From Nitrobacter sp051912485 (GTDB lineage: Bacteria; Pseudomonadota; Alphaproteobacteria; Rhizobiales; Xanthobacteraceae), in assembly GCF_051912485.1 (NCBI RefSeq), contig NZ_CP196822.1, forward strand, positions 248,001-312,000: DNA of 64,000 nucleotides, in the 5' to 3' direction. The notes below the pieces were generated by a model, which made no database searches, had not been told where the DNA came from, and saw only the letters and a list, made by a program, of their open reading frames with translations. Below, one piece after another: positions 1 through 9,262 of the stretch. Positions within the stretch are counted from its first letter, which is position 1, and each line of letters starts with the position of its first letter. Both the position numbers and the translations under genes were made by a program.

Positions 1-567
1 CTTGCCGCTGCCGGTCTGACCGTTGGCGAATCGGACCGCGTAACGGATATCGACGCTTGCGGGCCTGTCCGGCCATTCCAGAGCCATGCCTTCCACGCGA
101 GACGGCGCGGCCGGGCCCGCGATCCATGCATTAGGACCGACAACGATGTCGCCACGACCTGCCACATGGCCGAGCACCTTCAAGCCTTCGGTCGCAACAT
201 TCGTGGGAAGCCCCGCGCCGTTGACTTGACCGGTGGCACGCGTTTGGCCGGCCTGGATTTGTTCGACGCGCACGGTAGCAGTTCGCGATCCTCCAGGCTT
301 CGCCGGTTGGACCTGAACCTGCAAAGTGCCCGGCGTGTTGACCCGCACCACAAGGCCGGAATTGGGCTTCCATAACGTTGGCTCGGTCGCGTCGGGATGC
401 AGGATGATCTCCATGCGCTGCTCATGCCCTTCGGCCGGGGCGACCATCACGTGAGGCGGCGAGACGGAGTCATCGGCGTTCTTGTAGTTTATAAAGTAAA
501 GTCCGCGATCGAGACTCAGCACCTTCTGTTGCTCAGCGTCGCTCGTCTTCCCCCGAAACAGATCCAC
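1..567 (-). CDS. Unknown protein, N-terminal 189 residues, cut by the left edge
   Basis: Reading the minus strand from a GTG at 567 gives an uninterrupted frame to base 1, so the gene continues outside the window. An AAGGAG ribosome binding site lies just upstream (about 575-580). The protein begins VDLFRGKTSDAEQQ and is rich in Val, Pro and Gly with alternating hydrophobic residues, for example NSGLVVRVNTPGTLQVQVQP, which suggests beta-sandwich structure. I see no signal peptide, membrane segment or catalytic motif and do not recognise the family. Plus-strand frames over the same bases look like shadows because their composition is Arg/Ser-rich. The next gene to the right on this strand is a small unknown one, so context adds nothing. 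That it is coding is fairly sure; the function is unknown. Confidence 0.75.
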   Translation of the reverse strand, partial: MDLFRGKTSDAEQQKVLSLDRGLYFINYKNADDSVSPPHVMVAPAEGHEQRMEIILHPDATEPTLWKPNSGLVVRVNTPGTLQVQVQPAKPGGSRTATVRVEQIQAGQTRATGQVNGAGLPTNVATEGLKVLGHVAGRGDIVVGPNAWIAGPAAPSRVEGMALEWPDRPASVDIRYAVRFANGQTGSGK

Positions 568-821
568 TGGTCGTCTCCTTCAGCCGTGCCAATCCATCAT
601 GCGCAGCCGCCTCACCTGGGAAAGTCCGCTATTGTGACGTCCACGGACTGACGATCAACTCGTTACGCAACCACGGTCGGCGGTTCCTCGTTTTGCCAAG
701 CCCGGATCCTGTTGCCTTTTCCTAAAACGCAACGGACGGACCAATCAAGATTCTCTCTAACGTACTAATGATGACTGTGTTCTGATCCGTCACGGCGAGG
801 CATATGCCGCCGGCTAAAAGA

Positions 822-1052
822 TCAGACCAGCAAGCTGGTTGATTTGGTCGGCGAGAGAGATTGCCGGATGTTTTCAGCCTCCCCGCTCAATGATGCGACC
901 ATCTTGCGTAATCTATCGTTCTCATCTCTCAGCAGTACGATGGAATCTGCAATGCTCTCGGCGGAATCCGGCAAGTCCTCAAAGCTGCTCAAATCCTGAT
1001 GCTGGATTTGCGGCGGGTAGTCGGAAGGGCTTTGTGCTAGTTTGAGTCTCAT
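822..1052 (-). CDS. Small hypothetical protein with a C-terminal coiled coil
   Basis: 76 codons from the ATG reading MRLKLAQSPSDYPPQ, or 90 from an ATG at 1094 that has no visible ribosome binding site. The shorter start follows a weak AGGG about 9 bases upstream. Residues 40-65 (LLRDENDRLRKMVASLSG) have a heptad pattern with leucines and charged residues, so a short coiled coil is likely. The N-terminal half is acidic and polar. No family is recognised. It lies divergently from the glycosyltransferase at 1313, about 260 bases away. It could still be a chance frame. Confidence 0.5.
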   Translation of the reverse strand: MRLKLAQSPSDYPPQIQHQDLSSFEDLPDSAESIADSIVLLRDENDRLRKMVASLSGEAENIRQSLSPTKSTSLLV

Positions 1053-1237
1053 CGCGAATGCCCTGCGTTTTCCATTGTATTTTGAACCATACATCGACTT
1101 CGGAATTCGTGTCCGCGCAATCTGAACCTTCGACGACTTTTAGGGCAGGAAGATGTCAGACGGAAGCTAAGCTCGATGAACAAGCGTCCCAATTCATTTG
1201 GAACTTGTCAACGCGCGAAATAATTAGACGGGATTAC

Positions 1238-1254
1238 CAATGAACGCTTCATTG
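1238..1254. promoter_or_regulatory. Perfect 17-bp palindrome upstream of the glycosyltransferase
   Basis: CAATGAAcgcTTCATTG has 7-bp perfect arms around CGC and sits about 60 bases before the start at 1313, in a stretch more AT-rich than its surroundings. The size and place fit a dimeric repressor or activator site. Which protein would bind is unknown; no regulator gene is next to it. Confidence 0.4.
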
Positions 1255-1312
1255 ACGAAAGATTTTTACTAAAAAGGCAACGCCAAAGCTGCAGCGTGTT
1301 ATCAACTGAGTC

Positions 1313-2674
1313 ATGTCGATGAAGATTTTATTCGTTCACAACAATTTCCCGGCGCAATACCGCAATCTCGCAGCGGCGCTGGCCAATGAGCCAGGCTTCG
1401 AACTTGCCGCCATTGGCGCATCGAGTGCGCAGCCGATGTCTTCGGTCAAGTTGATTAAATATGCACTTCCGGATGCTGACGTATCTGGAACGCATCCATT
1501 TGCGAGACGCTTTGACTTGGAGTGTCGTCGAGCTGAACAGGTGCTCTACAGTCTTTCCACGCTGGCAGCCTCCGGCTTTGCGCCGGATTTGATCCTCGCC
1601 CATCCCGGCTGGGGCGAAACTCTGCCGTTGCGCACCATGTTCCCCAAGGCGAGGCAAGTGGTCTATTGCGAGTTCTTTTACGGAGCCGAAGGTCGCGACA
1701 TCGGATTCGATCCGGAATTTCCGATGTCCGGGCGAGACGGTCATATCGGGCTGCAGCTCAAGAATGCGACAACCTTGCTAGCACTCGCAGATTGCGATGT
1801 CGGAATTTCGCCCACATGTTGGCAGCAGTCGACTTTTCCAGGGCATTATCAAAGCAAGATCGAAGTCATTCATGAAGGAATTGATACGTCGCGCGTGCGA
1901 CCCGATGCGCAGGCGCGCCTCATACTTCCAAACGGCCGACAGGTCAGCCGCTCGGATGAAATTGTGACATTTGTCGTGCGTAATCTCGAGCCCCTCAGGG
2001 GCTACCACATCTTTATGCGCGCGCTTCCCGACATACTGAGACGCCGCCCCAACGCACAAATTGTCATTATCGGCAGGGATGGATTGTCTTATGGCCTTCC
2101 TCCACCAGCGGGCAGCAACTGGAAGTCGATTTTTCTGGAGGAGGTACGCGACCGGTTGGACATGTCGCGGGTTCATTTCATGGGCGGTGTTCCATACAAC
2201 ACTTTTATTAAAGCACTTCAGGTGTCATCGGCGCATGTTTACCTGACATACCCCTTCGTGCTGTCCTGGTCGGCACTGGAAGCGATGAGCGCAGGCTGCC
2301 TGGTAATAGGGTCTGATACGGCGCCGGTGCGCGAGGTCATCAATTCCGGAGACAACGGCGTGCTGGTTCCTTTTTTTGCCGTTGATGAGCTTGCTGAAAA
2401 GGTCGTTGAAGCGCTTCAGCGACCGGATCGGTTTAACGCAATCAGAGAAGCTGCCCGTTGCTTCGTTATTGAGCACTACGACGCCGCGCGCATCTGTATT
2501 CCGCGAATGCGTCAGCTTCTCGATCTCAATGCGCCCGCGAGGCCCGCCCGTCGAACCGTTTGGGCGGGGCGTCCGGCGTCGGAGTGGCCAAGAACCGTCA
2601 CGCGCTCGTCCCAAAAGTCGCTCGCCCCAATCGAAATGGGACTATCAGACGAGAGCGACTCCGATCTGTCTTGA
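1313..2674 (+). CDS. GT4-family glycosyltransferase (GT-B fold)
   Basis: 453 residues. The start MKILFVHNNFPAQYRNLA is the Rossmann-like first strand and loop of a GT-B glycosyltransferase. The second domain carries the phosphate-binding strand (VTFVVRNLEPLRGYHIFMRA, about 215-235) and the typical nucleotide-sugar segment EAMSAGCLVIGSDTAPVREVI (about 325-345). Such enzymes move a sugar from a nucleotide donor to a glycan or lipid at the cytoplasmic membrane; the substrate cannot be told. The last 40 residues are a polar, Ser/Arg-rich tail outside the fold. No strong Shine-Dalgarno is seen, and ATGs at 1313 and 1319 are both possible. No other cell-surface glycan gene stands beside it, so it is a stand-alone gene here. 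Confidence 0.85.
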   Translation: MSMKILFVHNNFPAQYRNLAAALANEPGFELAAIGASSAQPMSSVKLIKYALPDADVSGTHPFARRFDLECRRAEQVLYSLSTLAASGFAPDLILAHPGWGETLPLRTMFPKARQVVYCEFFYGAEGRDIGFDPEFPMSGRDGHIGLQLKNATTLLALADCDVGISPTCWQQSTFPGHYQSKIEVIHEGIDTSRVRPDAQARLILPNGRQVSRSDEIVTFVVRNLEPLRGYHIFMRALPDILRRRPNAQIVIIGRDGLSYGLPPPAGSNWKSIFLEEVRDRLDMSRVHFMGGVPYNTFIKALQVSSAHVYLTYPFVLSWSALEAMSAGCLVIGSDTAPVREVINSGDNGVLVPFFAVDELAEKVVEALQRPDRFNAIREAARCFVIEHYDAARICIPRMRQLLDLNAPARPARRTVWAGRPASEWPRTVTRSSQKSLAPIEMGLSDESDSDLS

Positions 2675-2796
2675 TGAGGTCTGGTCAAACAGGAAATTCG
2701 ACGAAAGGCTCAGCTATGCTGATCTGGCGTCCATCCTTCGCAAGAAACAGATCTGCCAAAGCTTGGCATCTCGTCGATCAAGATTCCGGGCTATTT

Positions 2797-3525
2797 TCAG
2801 ACATTCGTCACGTCTGTGAAATCATCGATCGTAAAAGCCGCGCCTGAGAAGTCATCGTCGCTGAAGTAGGCACTGCGTGAGATCAGGACAGGAATTCCAG
2901 CCGCCGCTGCAGCAGCCAGACCGATGCCCGAATCTTCAATGGCGAGGCATTGCTGCGCGGGCAGATTCAGTTTGGACAGGACCTGTAGATAAACGTCCGG
3001 CGCGGGTTTCTTCTTTGTCACCTCGTCGCCAGCGACAATAGCTGCAAACCACTTCTCCCAGTCCTTGCCCAGCGAGGCCGAAAGCAACACATCGATATTG
3101 TCGCGCGATGTCGTCGTTGCAATTGCCAGGGGCTGATCGCGCTGCCGCGCCGCCTCCAACAGGGCGCGAATACCCGGCCGAAGCGGGCAGCCGCCCTTGG
3201 TTATCAATTCGGCGTAGAGCCTGGTTTTGGTCCGGTGGAGTTCGGCGATCTCGGAATCAGACAACAGCGGTGGCTGCCCATCTCGCGAGGTGTCGAATGC
3301 GCGGATCCGCTCCTTGCCTCCCGCCACTCGGAGCAATTCTTTATAAAGAGCGCGTTCCCAGCGCCAATCAAGGCCAGCCCCGGCAAAGGCAGTATTAAAT
3401 GCCTGACGATGAGCCTCTTCTGTTTCAGCAAGCGTTCCATCGACATCAAGGATCAGGGCGCGCGCCTGAACGATCAACGCTCTGATACGATCCAGCGGCA
3501 AGTTTGTGGCTGACGTTTCGCTCAT
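2797..3525 (-). CDS. HAD-IA family hydrolase, CbbY/phosphoglycolate-phosphatase-like
   Basis: 242 residues from the ATG at 3525, preceded by GAGGAAA; a GTG at 3534 is less likely because the binding site would fall inside the coding part. Motif I is ILDVDGTLAETE (nucleophile and acid/base Asp), motif II the TTTSRDN segment, motif III the Lys of the VTKKKPAPDVY region, and motif IV IEDSGIGLAAA. The inserted cap between motifs I and II is helical as in the CbbY/phosphoglucomutase branch. It probably removes phosphate from a small sugar phosphate. CbbY homologues often lie in Calvin-cycle operons and degrade xylulose bisphosphate, but no cbb gene is present here, so the substrate is open. It converges on the glycosyltransferase gene. 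Confidence 0.85.
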   Translation of the reverse strand: MSETSATNLPLDRIRALIVQARALILDVDGTLAETEEAHRQAFNTAFAGAGLDWRWERALYKELLRVAGGKERIRAFDTSRDGQPPLLSDSEIAELHRTKTRLYAELITKGGCPLRPGIRALLEAARQRDQPLAIATTTSRDNIDVLLSASLGKDWEKWFAAIVAGDEVTKKKPAPDVYLQVLSKLNLPAQQCLAIEDSGIGLAAAAAAGIPVLISRSAYFSDDDFSGAAFTIDDFTDVTNV

Positions 3526-4039
3526 TTTCCTCACACATCCGCAAACAGATCAGCAGATGGATGCTGCCGAAATACCTGTACTGTTTCGAACCGACGTCAC
3601 GCTATCGCCATTAACGCATCAAGGCCAGACGTCATCTCGCTGATGCCGACTAGGCGATTGTCAATTTTCGGCGGTTCGTCCGCTAGCTCCTGTGCCTGGC
3701 TGCAGACTGGTGGGTCGGTTCAGGACCGCTCGCGCATCAAAATCCAGATTTGGCGATTTGCGCAATCTTGGACAAGACAGGAGCATTTCTTCTGCCGTTA
3801 CATTCAGTGCACATGGAGTAGGGCGCGTCAAAGAGTCGCGTGCAACTCGGCGTCTCTGGAATCGTCCTTTATGTCTAGTGATGAGCCCGTGCGACAGATG
3901 TGTAGTGCTTTCGCAACACCGTGGAGCAGAGAGCGCGATTTAAAGAGCTTCTAACACGCACAGCAGTGCACACGGCCGTGTTGTTCTTTAATGGCAATTC
4001 CAATCGGCTAAAGGAGCCGAATGGAGATTCGGAATTGTC
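3526..4039. other. Gene-free stretch, 514 bases
   Basis: This lies between the divergent HAD hydrolase and the TonB receptor gene, so it should hold both promoters. Plus-strand frames of 80-100 codons exist, but their products are Ser/Arg/Cys-rich without family features and lack binding sites, so I do not call them. I looked for a Fur or Irr-type box near 3950-4039 and saw no clear match. Confidence 0.5.
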
Positions 4040-6318
4040 ATGAGCAATGCGCGCAAGAACTTATTGCTGCGATCAGTGTGTTTCGGATTTGCCGGGTGGC
4101 TCATATTTGAGGCCGGGGGCGTTCAGACAGTCTTTGCGCAGGCGAACCTGCCGCAGCTCACGGTCGAAGCGCCGAAGCCGCGCCAGACTACACGCCGCGC
4201 ATCTCCGCGACGAACCGCTTCGCGCTCCAGCGCGCCGGCTCGGCACGTCTCCGCGCCATCGCCCCAGCAGCCTGTCCAGCCGAGCGTTGGCGCAACCGAG
4301 CGTGGCGCAGGACCTATCACCGGTTATGTCGCCAACCAGAGCGTGACCGGCACCAAGACGACGACGCCGATCGTCGAAATTCCGCAGTCGCTGTCGGTGA
4401 TTGGTGCGGAGCAGATACGCGACCAGAAGCTGGTTTCAAAATTCGATGAGACCCTGCGTTATACGCCGGGAGTCGTGGCCGGGACTTTCGGGACGGATTT
4501 TCGCGATGACTGGTTTCTGATCCGCGGATTCGACGCGCAGCAGGATTCGCTCTTTCTGGACGGCATGGCTCTTACCTACTTTGCCTTCGCAGGCTTTAAA
4601 CTGCAGCCGTTCAATCTTGAGCGCGTCGAGGTGCTGCGCGGCCCGTCAGCCGTTATGTATGGCGGATCGTCGCCGGGCGGGTTGGTCAACGCTGTGAGTA
4701 AACTGCCTCCCGCGGAGCCCATTCGCTATCTCGAGGCTGGCGTCAACAATTTCGGTAACGCTTACACCCAGTTCGACTTCGGAGGTCCTGTCGCGACGCA
4801 GCCAGGCAACGGCAAGATGCTCTACAGGATCGTCGGCCAGGTCCAGGGTGGCGGCACGCAGACCGACTATGTCTACAACGACAATTATTTCATTGCGCCA
4901 TCTGTGACCTGGCTGCCCGATGTGGACACGCGATTGACGGTGTTTGCGATGGCGGCCCATAACGAGACCAGGGCACCGAATTTCCTGCTCTATATCGGCA
5001 CCGTGACCAAGGCTCCGTTCGGCCGGATACCGACGAACCTGTTCACCGGCGACCCCTCTGCTGACCGTTACGGGCGCACGCAAGAAATGGTCAGTTATCA
5101 ATTCGAAAAGCATCTCTCGGACAATGCGACGTTCCGCCAGAACGGGCGCGCTGCGCATGTCGAGGTGAACTACACCGGTATGTTCGGGATGGGCCACGAC
5201 GAATTCTCGCTGGACCCTGCTGACATCGCGCGGGGCAATTTCCTCGCCCACAGTAAGGCGACTCAGCTCAATCTGGACAATCAGTTTGAGTATCGCTTCG
5301 CCACAGGCCCGTTCCAGCATACCGCGCTGATCGGTGCCGAGCTCAAGCATTACGCGATCGACGACAAACAGGTATCGGTCCCGGTACCGATCTGAACGTT
5401 CTCAATCCGATCTATGACGTTAACACGCCCTACGACGGCCCGCTCTATCAGGACGCTTATATAACCCAGGGGCAGGCCGCCATCTACCTGCAGGACCAGA
5501 TCAAGTGGAATCGTTTCACGCTGGTTTTGTCGGGCCGCAACGACTGGGTAAACCTGGTCGCCAACAACCGGATTGGACCCAGCCTCGGTCGGGACGACAG
5601 CAAATTTTCGGGCCGCGCCGGGCTGATCTACAATTTTGACAATGGTCTCGCGCCGTATGCGTCCTACGCAACAAGCTACAATCCGGTCGTTGGAATCAAT
5701 GCCTATGGTGAATTGCAGCTACCTGAAACCGCGGGGCAGTCTGAAGTCGGCGTGAAGTATCAACCACCGGGCCTCGACGCGCGGTTCGGCATCGCCTTGT
5801 TCGATCTCAAACGCAAGAATGCGCTGACCACAGATCCCAATAATACGTTTTTCCAGACCCAGAACGGCGAGGTGACATCGCGCGGCGTCAAGCTGGAAGC
5901 CGTGGCCAATATCACCCGCGACTTCAAGGTGGTCGCGAGCTACACCAACTATGAGTTGTTTGTGAGCAAGGATCTCGATCCAACGTTGATCGGCACGGTC
6001 CCGACCGCCAAGCCGCGTGAAGTGGCCTCGCTGTGGATGGATTACACGTTCCGGGAGGGCTGGCTGGACTGCTTCGGTTTCGGCGGCGGAGTACGCTACA
6101 TAGGCTCTTCCTTCGCCGACACAGCCAATACTCTCACGGTGCCGTCGGTGGTGCTCGGTGACCTTGCCGCTCACTACGAATGGGCGAACAACTGGCGCGC
6201 GGCGATTAACGTCGCCAATATCGCCGACACTGCATATGTCGCGAGCTGTGGCTTTGTGACTTCATGCTTCTACGGCGATCGGCGTCGCATTACGGGAAGC
6301 CTCTCCTATAAGTGGTGA
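4040..6318 (+). pseudogene. TonB-dependent siderophore receptor, interrupted by one frameshift
   Basis: The first frame (4040-5395) gives a signal peptide ending VQTVFAQ, a Pro/Arg/Ser-rich linker, a plug domain (PQSLSVIGAEQIRDQ, RGFDAQQDSLFLDG, ERVEVLRGPSAVMYGGSSPGGLVN) and the first barrel strands. It then hits TGA at 5393-5395. The next frame, shifted as if one base were missing at about 5365-5392, reads straight on (NVLNPIYDVNTPYDG) and is open to 6318. It ends RRITGSLSYKW, with the terminal aromatic residue typical of beta-barrels. Joined, the product is about 758 residues, the normal length of FhuA/FhuE-type ferric-siderophore receptors. The rest of the frame is well preserved, so the event is recent or is a sequencing error. 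Codons 5527-6318 alone would not give a sorted barrel. No siderophore synthesis gene is near. Confidence 0.85.
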
Positions 6319-6682
6319 TCGCTCTTGCGAGGTGACGCACGTCTGCGCGGCATTGTTCGCGCAGACCGAAATCTGAATCGCTGCCGAGTAGCAGGATTGG
6401 CCAACGACCATTGCGGCCGGCTCAGGTGAGGGGCCGTGGTTTCATCGATCGGCCGAACGCGAGTTGCACGAACACAAAACAGCGATTCCGGCTATTTGAC
6501 TAAATTCCTAACTTCGGCCACCTGCTCTGAATTGCTTCTTCGTTCCATGCGTCATAATTGACTCGCATTCGGGCAGCGGGAAGCGCACACTCACCTCACC
6601 ACCACGAGGGTTGTGGCTCTGATAGGGGATCACGAGAACGCTGCTCGCGCTCCGTTCCCCTTCAAAGCAAGGGAGCAACGCC
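6319..6682. other. Gene-free stretch, 364 bases
   Basis: Between the receptor pseudogene and the small gene at 6683. I see no credible coding frame, no clear terminator with a T-run and no repeat. The last 100 bases presumably hold the promoter and leader of the gene at 6683. Confidence 0.4.
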
Positions 6683-6877
6683 ATGCGACGTGGTTTTATT
6701 CAGCTAAAGCCTTTGAAAGATCGTCTGGCTGAGTTTGCGGCAAATGCTCGCAAGATTGCTGACGAACTACCCCCAGGCGCTCGCAGGGACGAAGCGTTAA
6801 AGAGGGCGCGTCAGGCGGATACAGCGGCGCATATCGATGCGTGGGTGAATTCGTCAGGACTGCAGACGCCAAAGTAA
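6683..6877 (+). CDS. Small conserved-type hypothetical protein, 64 residues
   Basis: The frame starts at ATG after a good AAGGGAG site (spacing 6). The product MRRGFIQLKPLKDRLAEFA is basic at the N-terminus, then helical and charged, and ends LQTPK. The KARQAD-type helix resembles small soluble proteins I recall as widespread in Bradyrhizobium relatives, whose function is unknown. No membrane segment or signal is present. It appears monocistronic, with the nearest confident gene 650 bases downstream. Confidence 0.7.
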   Translation: MRRGFIQLKPLKDRLAEFAANARKIADELPPGARRDEALKRARQADTAAHIDAWVNSSGLQTPK

Positions 6878-7529
6878 ACACCGCTTCAGCGGCGCAGCGC
6901 TTCAAGCCAACGCGTCTTGTTCAAGACAACGCGTCCTGAATCGCGGTCGCCATCCAGAATACGCGATGCCTTGCCGGTTCGATTACCAAGGCAGCGAACG
7001 CGATAGGCTATGCCGAGAGTTCGCGAAGAGAAGAGTGTTGCCTACGAGCCATTCCAACGTCGGCCCAATGTCGGCCGCTGTGCTCCTGGATCAGGGATGT
7101 GATGAACCCCGGTTTCAAATGAGGTTAAAGAAAGAGCCATCCCCTTTTCGAGAATGGCTCGAGGCGAGGCTTGGAGATCGTCCAGCCCTGTGTACTGCCG
7201 TTACCTTGTTTGCAGCCATACGTCGCAAAGATGATCAATGTTGGGGTGATTCGGCTGTAACCTGATTAACACAGCGCCGTTTCCCGTGAGCCTTCTGGTT
7301 CATCAGCCATATCAGCCGCGCAGCATCCAGCGGTGCTGCGCCGTCTGGTTGTCGTTGTTGGCCGTTTGCGCCTTTGGTCGTCGATGCCTAGCCACGCCAG
7401 CATGTGACTGGGCAACAAGAAGGGCTCGCAAAAATCCGTGTGAACGGAAATCGCCTCATCCGGCGAGGAACGCAACGGAACGGTCCCGCCTTCCGCCGGT
7501 TGATAACCGGACAGCCTGGGAGGAACACG
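6878..7529. other. Gene-poor stretch, 652 bases
   Basis: A 99-codon plus frame (6966-7265) and two overlapping frames around 7266-7500 exist, but none has a ribosome binding site or a recognisable product. I leave them uncalled. No hairpin-plus-T terminator was seen. Confidence 0.4.
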
Positions 7530-7778
7530 ATGCCTTACGCACTGTTCGATCGCGACAGACGCATCGGTGAATCTGCTTCGACGGAACTGGATGTCTGGAA
7601 GGCAGCACTGCGAGCGGGCCTCGTTTCAGATCTTCCGGTTGCCGACGAGCAGGGTGGTCAGGTCTTGCCACGCGGCCTTCATGTGAAGCGGGTGGACCAA
7701 GATTTTGCGCAGCGGCCGGAATCTCCTGACCGCAATTTTGTGAAGCCGGTGCTCGAAGGGGGCCGGAACCCGGCATAG
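7530..7778 (+). CDS. Small hypothetical protein, 82 residues
   Basis: The start chosen is the ATG at 7530, placed 5 bases after GGGAGG, an almost perfect Shine-Dalgarno; a longer frame begins at 7404 without one. The product starts MPYALFDRDRRIGESASTEL and contains DLPVADEQGGQVLPRGLHVK, a compact alpha/beta pattern that I recall in short cytosolic proteins of Bradyrhizobium relatives. The C-terminal 25 residues look less ordered. Function is unknown. It stands 221 bases before the PadR gene on the same strand; no shared promoter or terminator could be placed. Confidence 0.7.
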   Translation: MPYALFDRDRRIGESASTELDVWKAALRAGLVSDLPVADEQGGQVLPRGLHVKRVDQDFAQRPESPDRNFVKPVLEGGRNPA

Positions 7779-7999
7779 CGTTGACGCCGGTTCCAGAGCC
7801 CATGGCCTCTGAGTGACGCTCAGCCCGGGAGCGACGGTTTCGTGAACGACGGTCGCGGAAAGTTCGGCCCTCCGCATACCGGGTTAAACGGATGGAGTGC
7901 CCGGACCACGCACGGAACAGGCTGTGGGAGAAATATGTCTTGCGTTACAGCATAATATGGGTTTCTTTCGAGCAAAGATGATCTTCACGGAGAACAAAA

Positions 8000-8425
8000 A
8001 TGACGGCTCCATCATCAAAGGGTGTGGCCGAAGGCGATCTGCGTCTGGTTGCGCTCTCGCTTATTTCTGAGGCGCCCCGTCATGGTTACGATATCATCCA
8101 AACGATCGAAAAAATGACGGCCGACTGGTTCTTGCCGAGCCCCAACGTCGTTCATCCGATGCTGGCTGGTCTTGTGGAATCGGGTCATCTGACCGCATCC
8201 GCCGATCCCCCGAGGCTTTTTACCATCACCGACGAAGGCCGCGCCGATCTCGAGCGGAATCGTGATCGCGCTGATGCCGTCCTTAACCGGCTGAAGGCGC
8301 TGGGTGATCGCGTCAACCGCTGGCGGCATGCCCTTGGAATGGCGGAAAGGCTGAAGGATGCGGACGCGGACGCCACAGAAGGCCTGTTGGATGTCCTCGC
8401 ACGCGCGGCCATGCCGCGAAAATAA
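8000..8425 (+). CDS. PadR-family transcriptional regulator
   Basis: 141 residues after a GGAG site. LRLVALSLISEAPRHGYDIIQ (about 14-34) is the PadR winged-helix start, where the HGYDI element is diagnostic. FLPSPNVVHPMLAGLVESGHLT gives the recognition helix and wing, and FTITDEGRADLERN the end of the winged helix. The usual SPGAVYPTL is altered to SPNVVHPML, a modest departure in the recognition region. A short C-terminal helical part would form the dimer. PadR proteins usually repress a neighbouring efflux or detoxification gene in response to a small molecule. No such gene adjoins it here, so the target may be itself or elsewhere. Confidence 0.88.
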   Translation: MTAPSSKGVAEGDLRLVALSLISEAPRHGYDIIQTIEKMTADWFLPSPNVVHPMLAGLVESGHLTASADPPRLFTITDEGRADLERNRDRADAVLNRLKALGDRVNRWRHALGMAERLKDADADATEGLLDVLARAAMPRK

Positions 8426-8945
8426 GCTCCTGCGCGGATGTGAGACGACACAAGCGTAGTCAACCTCTGCTTCGGAAAGAAACCGGCAGCGGAGATGGAT
8501 GTAGCTGCGGTTCGTGAGACGGGGTGAAGCGAGCCGGCTTCGGCCGCTCAAGATGCGCATCGCGATCTCATCAAAGCCCGGTCAACAGTTTCGTCGACGT
8601 CGCGGCGGCCGTTAGTGAGTTTCGGTCGACGGCCCGCCTATCCCTGGTCGGAAATCAGCTCAGGCCGATGGTCGGAGTTGTCGAGAACTGGCGGAGGCGG
8701 CTTTCGGCGTTGCCGACGACTCGTCGAGAAGGCGTGTGCTGTCTCTCAAGAATGAACCATGAGTTGCGAGAGTGCTCCGTGTCTCATGGAATCTCGATGA
8801 TCCGTCATTGCTAGGCTTGACCTGCAATCCGTTTTCTCCGGAGAAGAGACACAGGTCAGAGCGGTCGGAAGCGACGTCATTCTTTGAACCGGCTATGCCC
8901 GCCGATGGCGCCGGAGTAGCGCCCGGTCGGCAACCAACTCCGCAG

Positions 8946-9075
8946 AGTTATACCGGCTTTGATGGAATCAAAGCCGGCTCTAGCTGTTTTGTTTTGACGC
9001 TTTTTCTTGACGCGAACCGGCACCGATCCTTGGGACAAGCCAAGGGACATGCTTCGTGCGAAAACGCTATAGAAC
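8946..9075 (-). repeat. Dispersed intergenic repeat, copy B (minus orientation)
   Basis: Read on the minus strand it begins CTATAGCGTTTTCGCACGAA, then has GGTGCCGGTTCGCGTCAAGA and a hairpin formed by GGCTTTGATTCCATCAAAGCC. The same order of blocks is found at 16569-16670. This copy carries about 28 extra bases between the first and second blocks. Such elements are common in intergenic DNA of Bradyrhizobium relatives. Confidence 0.65.
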
Positions 9076-9168
9076 GGGATAGCCGACGGTGAAGCGCTTC
9101 AATGCGTCATGGCCAGGCTAAAAGCACGAAGGGTGTCTTCGCGCAGACGTCTCCGCCGTTTAGGGCTT

Positions 9169-9208
9169 TGGGATTCATATTTCTAAATTGGGATTCATAT
9201 TTCTAAAA
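9169..9208. repeat. Two tandem copies of a 20-bp unit
   Basis: TGGGATTCATATTTCTAAAT at 9169-9188 is followed directly by a copy at 9189-9208 differing only in the last base. It directly abuts the palindrome at 9209-9240. Its AT content contrasts with its surroundings. Confidence 0.8.
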
Positions 9209-9240
9209 CGTCAATGCCCGGCACAAGGCCGGGCATGACG
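9209..9240 (-). terminator. REP-like palindrome, probable terminator of the formate/nitrite channel gene
   Basis: CGTCATGCCCGGC-CTTGT-GCCGGGCATTGACG on the minus strand is a 13-bp stem with one bulged base, followed by TTTTAG. It starts 23 bases after the stop of the gene at 9263. The TGCCCGGC palindrome is a frequent repeat in this bacterial group, so it may be both a repeat and a terminator. Confidence 0.6.
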
Positions 9241-9262
9241 ACTCAATCAAACTTTCCCCGCC

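Larger units (their letters stand above)
8426..9262. other. Non-coding stretch of 837 bases with repeats
   Basis: No credible gene. The left half (8426-8940) shows nothing I can name. The right half holds a dispersed repeat (8946-9075), a 20-bp tandem duplication (9169-9208) and a palindromic repeat (9209-9240), so this is a repeat-rich intergenic region between the PadR gene and the oppositely oriented transporter gene. Confidence 0.5.

Noticed and set aside
3643..3954. Plus frames of about 100 codons in the gap before the TonB receptor
   Set aside because: No ribosome binding site, Cys/Arg/Ser-rich composition and no family; not supported.
6966..7265. 99-codon plus frame
   Set aside because: No binding site and an unfamiliar product; possible but unsupported.
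8772..9092. 106-codon plus frame
   Set aside because: It runs through a dispersed non-coding repeat, which explains its content.
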